From COE1 sp965114465 (GTDB lineage Bacteria; Bacillota; Clostridia; Lachnospirales; Lachnospiraceae): a DNA stretch of 14,035 nt. Shown here piece after piece: positions 13,018 to 14,035 of this stretch; position 1 is the stretch's first letter, and the number at the start of each line of letters is the position of its first letter. Under the pieces are notes generated by a model, which ran no database searches, was not told the DNA's origin, and was given only the letters and a program-made list of their open reading frames with translations. The position numbers and the translations under genes were made by a program. Location of the stretch: positions 1-14,035 of the forward strand of contig CBCOYO010000092.1 in the NCBI GenBank assembly GCA_965114465.1, written 5' to 3'.

Positions 13018-13047
13018 CTTACAAAATTTGGATTTTTGTGGTATACT
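13018..13047 (+). promoter_or_regulatory. Promoter for the CarD-family gene
   Basis: CTTACA (13018-13023), an 18-base spacer and TATACT (13042-13047) preceded by TGG as an extended -10. The predicted leader is about 70 bases. Confidence 0.6.
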
Positions 13048-13127
13048 ATAAATAGTAGTTTTATTTAGCAGTGTCCTATTGGTAATGGTTTTGTAACATT
13101 TATTTTTGCAGGAAAGGTATGGTGAAT

Positions 13128-13631
13128 ATGTTTGAAATTGGTGATTTTGTAATGAAGGCGAACAATGGTATCTGTAGAATCGATGATATAGGGCATCCGA
13201 ATATTTCAACTGCAAACAAAGAAAGGCTGTATTTTTTCTTAACTCCGCTTAATGAAACGAATACAAAACTATATGTACCAACAGATAAGGCAGACAACAG
13301 TCTTAGGCGGGTGATAACAGAGGAGGAAGCATGGCGTTTTATTGAGGAGATACCCGATATTGATGAAGCTTGGATAACAGATGAAAAGCAGCGAGAACAA
13401 CGTTATAAAGAAGCAATTCAAAGCTGCGATTTGGAAAAGTTAATGAGTATTATTAAAAATATGCATCATAGGAAGCAGAAACGGACAGCGGAAGGAAAAA
13501 AGAGCACTTCAGTAGATGAACGATTTTACAAAGTGGCAGAGAATAATCTGTTCACAGAACTTGCGTTTGCAATTGGAAGGAAAAAAGAGGACATGCAGGA
13601 GATAATTGCAGAGAAAATGGACTTAAAATAA
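13128..13631 (+). CDS. CarD-family transcriptional regulator
   Basis: This 167-residue protein has an N-terminal CarD/CdnL-type domain (about residues 1-65: MFEIGDFVMKANNGICRIDDI, then LYFFLTP and KLYVPTDKAD) and a helical, charged C-terminal part (about 70-167). CarD/CdnL proteins bind the RNA polymerase beta subunit through the Tudor-like N-domain, and some stabilise open promoter complexes through the C-domain. Whether this one activates rRNA-type promoters is inferred from the family only. The ATG at 13128 is preferred because the SD aggaaagg (13110-13117) lies 10 bases before it and the typical MFEIGD start results; the in-frame ATG at 13119 is one base from the SD. It is a monocistronic-looking gene with its own promoter. 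Confidence 0.88.
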   Translation: MFEIGDFVMKANNGICRIDDIGHPNISTANKERLYFFLTPLNETNTKLYVPTDKADNSLRRVITEEEAWRFIEEIPDIDEAWITDEKQREQRYKEAIQSCDLEKLMSIIKNMHHRKQKRTAEGKKSTSVDERFYKVAENNLFTELAFAIGRKKEDMQEIIAEKMDLK

Positions 13632-13815
13632 TTATGAATTAGGAACAGTCACGAAATAACTTACCGATAGTCCGCAGGATTTTTCTTTGATAGTGCCGAT
13701 AAAAAATCGGGCGTATAGTAGGCTATGTAACTGATTTTTTTATTAGTGATAGCAGAGAAAAGACGAGAAATAGGGTAAGTTCATTAAAGACAGTTCCTTA
13801 GATAAAGACAAATAT
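13632..13815 (+). other. Non-coding stretch after the CarD gene
   Basis: No gene is seen. It contains a small hairpin ccgat-aaaaa-atcgg (about 13697-13711) and a run of seven or more T near 13735. The latter could be a weak transcript end, but I find no strong stem right before it. The clear terminator is further on at 13816. Together with the R1 and R2 copies that follow, this makes 404 bases without a gene to the window end. Confidence 0.4.
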
Positions 13816-13856
13816 AAAAGGCTGCCTAAGGCAAATTGGTAATAGGGCAGCCTTTT
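13816..13856 (+). terminator. Factor-independent terminator before R1 copy b
   Basis: A perfect 11-bp stem (aaaaggctgcc at 13816-13826 with ggcagcctttt at 13846-13856) closes a 19-base loop and is followed by attgtg. It sits 185 bases after the CarD stop. Like the gapA hairpin, it lies directly upstream of an R1 repeat. Confidence 0.8.
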
Positions 13857-13864
13857 ATTGTGCG

Positions 13865-13944
13865 CAGATTCGTACAGAGGAAATATGCCGCTAAGGCGGC
13901 GCACGAGTCGCGCGGTGAGTAGAAAAGATGGCTCTTCCCTACTC
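13865..13944 (+). repeat. Structured dispersed repeat R1, copy b
   Basis: The same element as 555-636. Outer stem gattcgtac (13867-13875) with gcacgagtc (13901-13909), inner hairpin gccgc-taag-gcggc (13888-13901), and a second stem-loop gagtag...ctactc (13917-13922 with 13939-13944) with the additional pairing aaga/tctt inside. Relative to copy a, two G-T pairs of the outer stem became Watson-Crick pairs, one Watson-Crick pair became G-T, and one pair was lost. Confidence 0.72.
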
Positions 13945-13964
13945 AAATGTAAATAATGTAATTG

Positions 13965-14027
13965 GTTACAATTCACACTTATGCCAGTTTTTATTAGCTT
14001 ATAAGTTACTGAGGTGTAAATTATAAC
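13965..14027. repeat. 63-bp palindromic repeat R2, copy b
   Basis: The termini gttacaattcacac (13965-13978) and gtgtaaattataac (14014-14027) pair imperfectly. Length equals that of copy a at 5370-5432, and the left arm is identical to it. It begins 20 bases after R1 copy b. What follows lies outside the window. Confidence 0.68.
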
Positions 14028-14035
14028 AGATTTTG

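Overview
The window looks like chromosome from an AT-rich, low-GC, endospore-forming anaerobic member of the Clostridia, most likely Lachnospiraceae. The basis is the gap-pgk-tpi glycolytic block, a FeoA-FeoB fusion, the sporulation pair gpr-spoIIP divergent from rpsT, a CarD-family regulator, and the general protein character. The lineage is an inference from protein flavour, not a computed placement. I see no rRNA, tRNA, CRISPR array, phage gene or transposase.

Layout. Positions 1-2850 hold glycolysis: the 3' half of gapA, then pgk and tpiA, all on the plus strand. The gapA-pgk gap holds a terminator-like hairpin and a structured repeat (family R1). The pgk-tpiA gap holds a 16-codon leader ORF inside a compact three-way-junction fold. 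Positions 2896-5361 are an iron-uptake unit: a strong promoter overlapped by an inverted repeat, then one feoA-feoB fusion gene. Positions 5362-6228 are a repeat island around one unrecognised 91-residue gene. It contains a 63-bp palindrome (R2), a roughly 100-bp terminal-inverted-repeat element (R3) directly downstream of a promoter, a 104-bp terminal-inverted-repeat element (R4), and a diverged R1 copy. Positions 6229-8248 hold a PflA-like radical SAM gene, a HAD hydrolase gene broken by an in-frame TGA, a 12-bp tandem repeat that reiterates the HAD stop codon, and a small hypothetical gene.

Positions 8296-11430 hold rpsT on the minus strand with its own promoter and leader hairpin, divergent from gpr and spoIIP. 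Gpr degrades the small acid-soluble spore proteins at germination. SpoIIP is a septal peptidoglycan hydrolase needed for engulfment. Positions 11467-12814 hold trxA and, one base after its stop, a gene for an ArAE/FUSC-type membrane protein. Then come a second, inverted R3 copy, a CarD-family gene, and a terminator followed by a second R1 copy and a second R2 copy at the window end.

Most genes are ordinary housekeeping or sporulation genes. The unusual content is between them: at least four families of small non-coding repeats, three of them present more than once here. The most testable novelties are the tpiA leader, the R1 structured-repeat family, and the R3 element that forms the 5' leader of the 91-residue gene.
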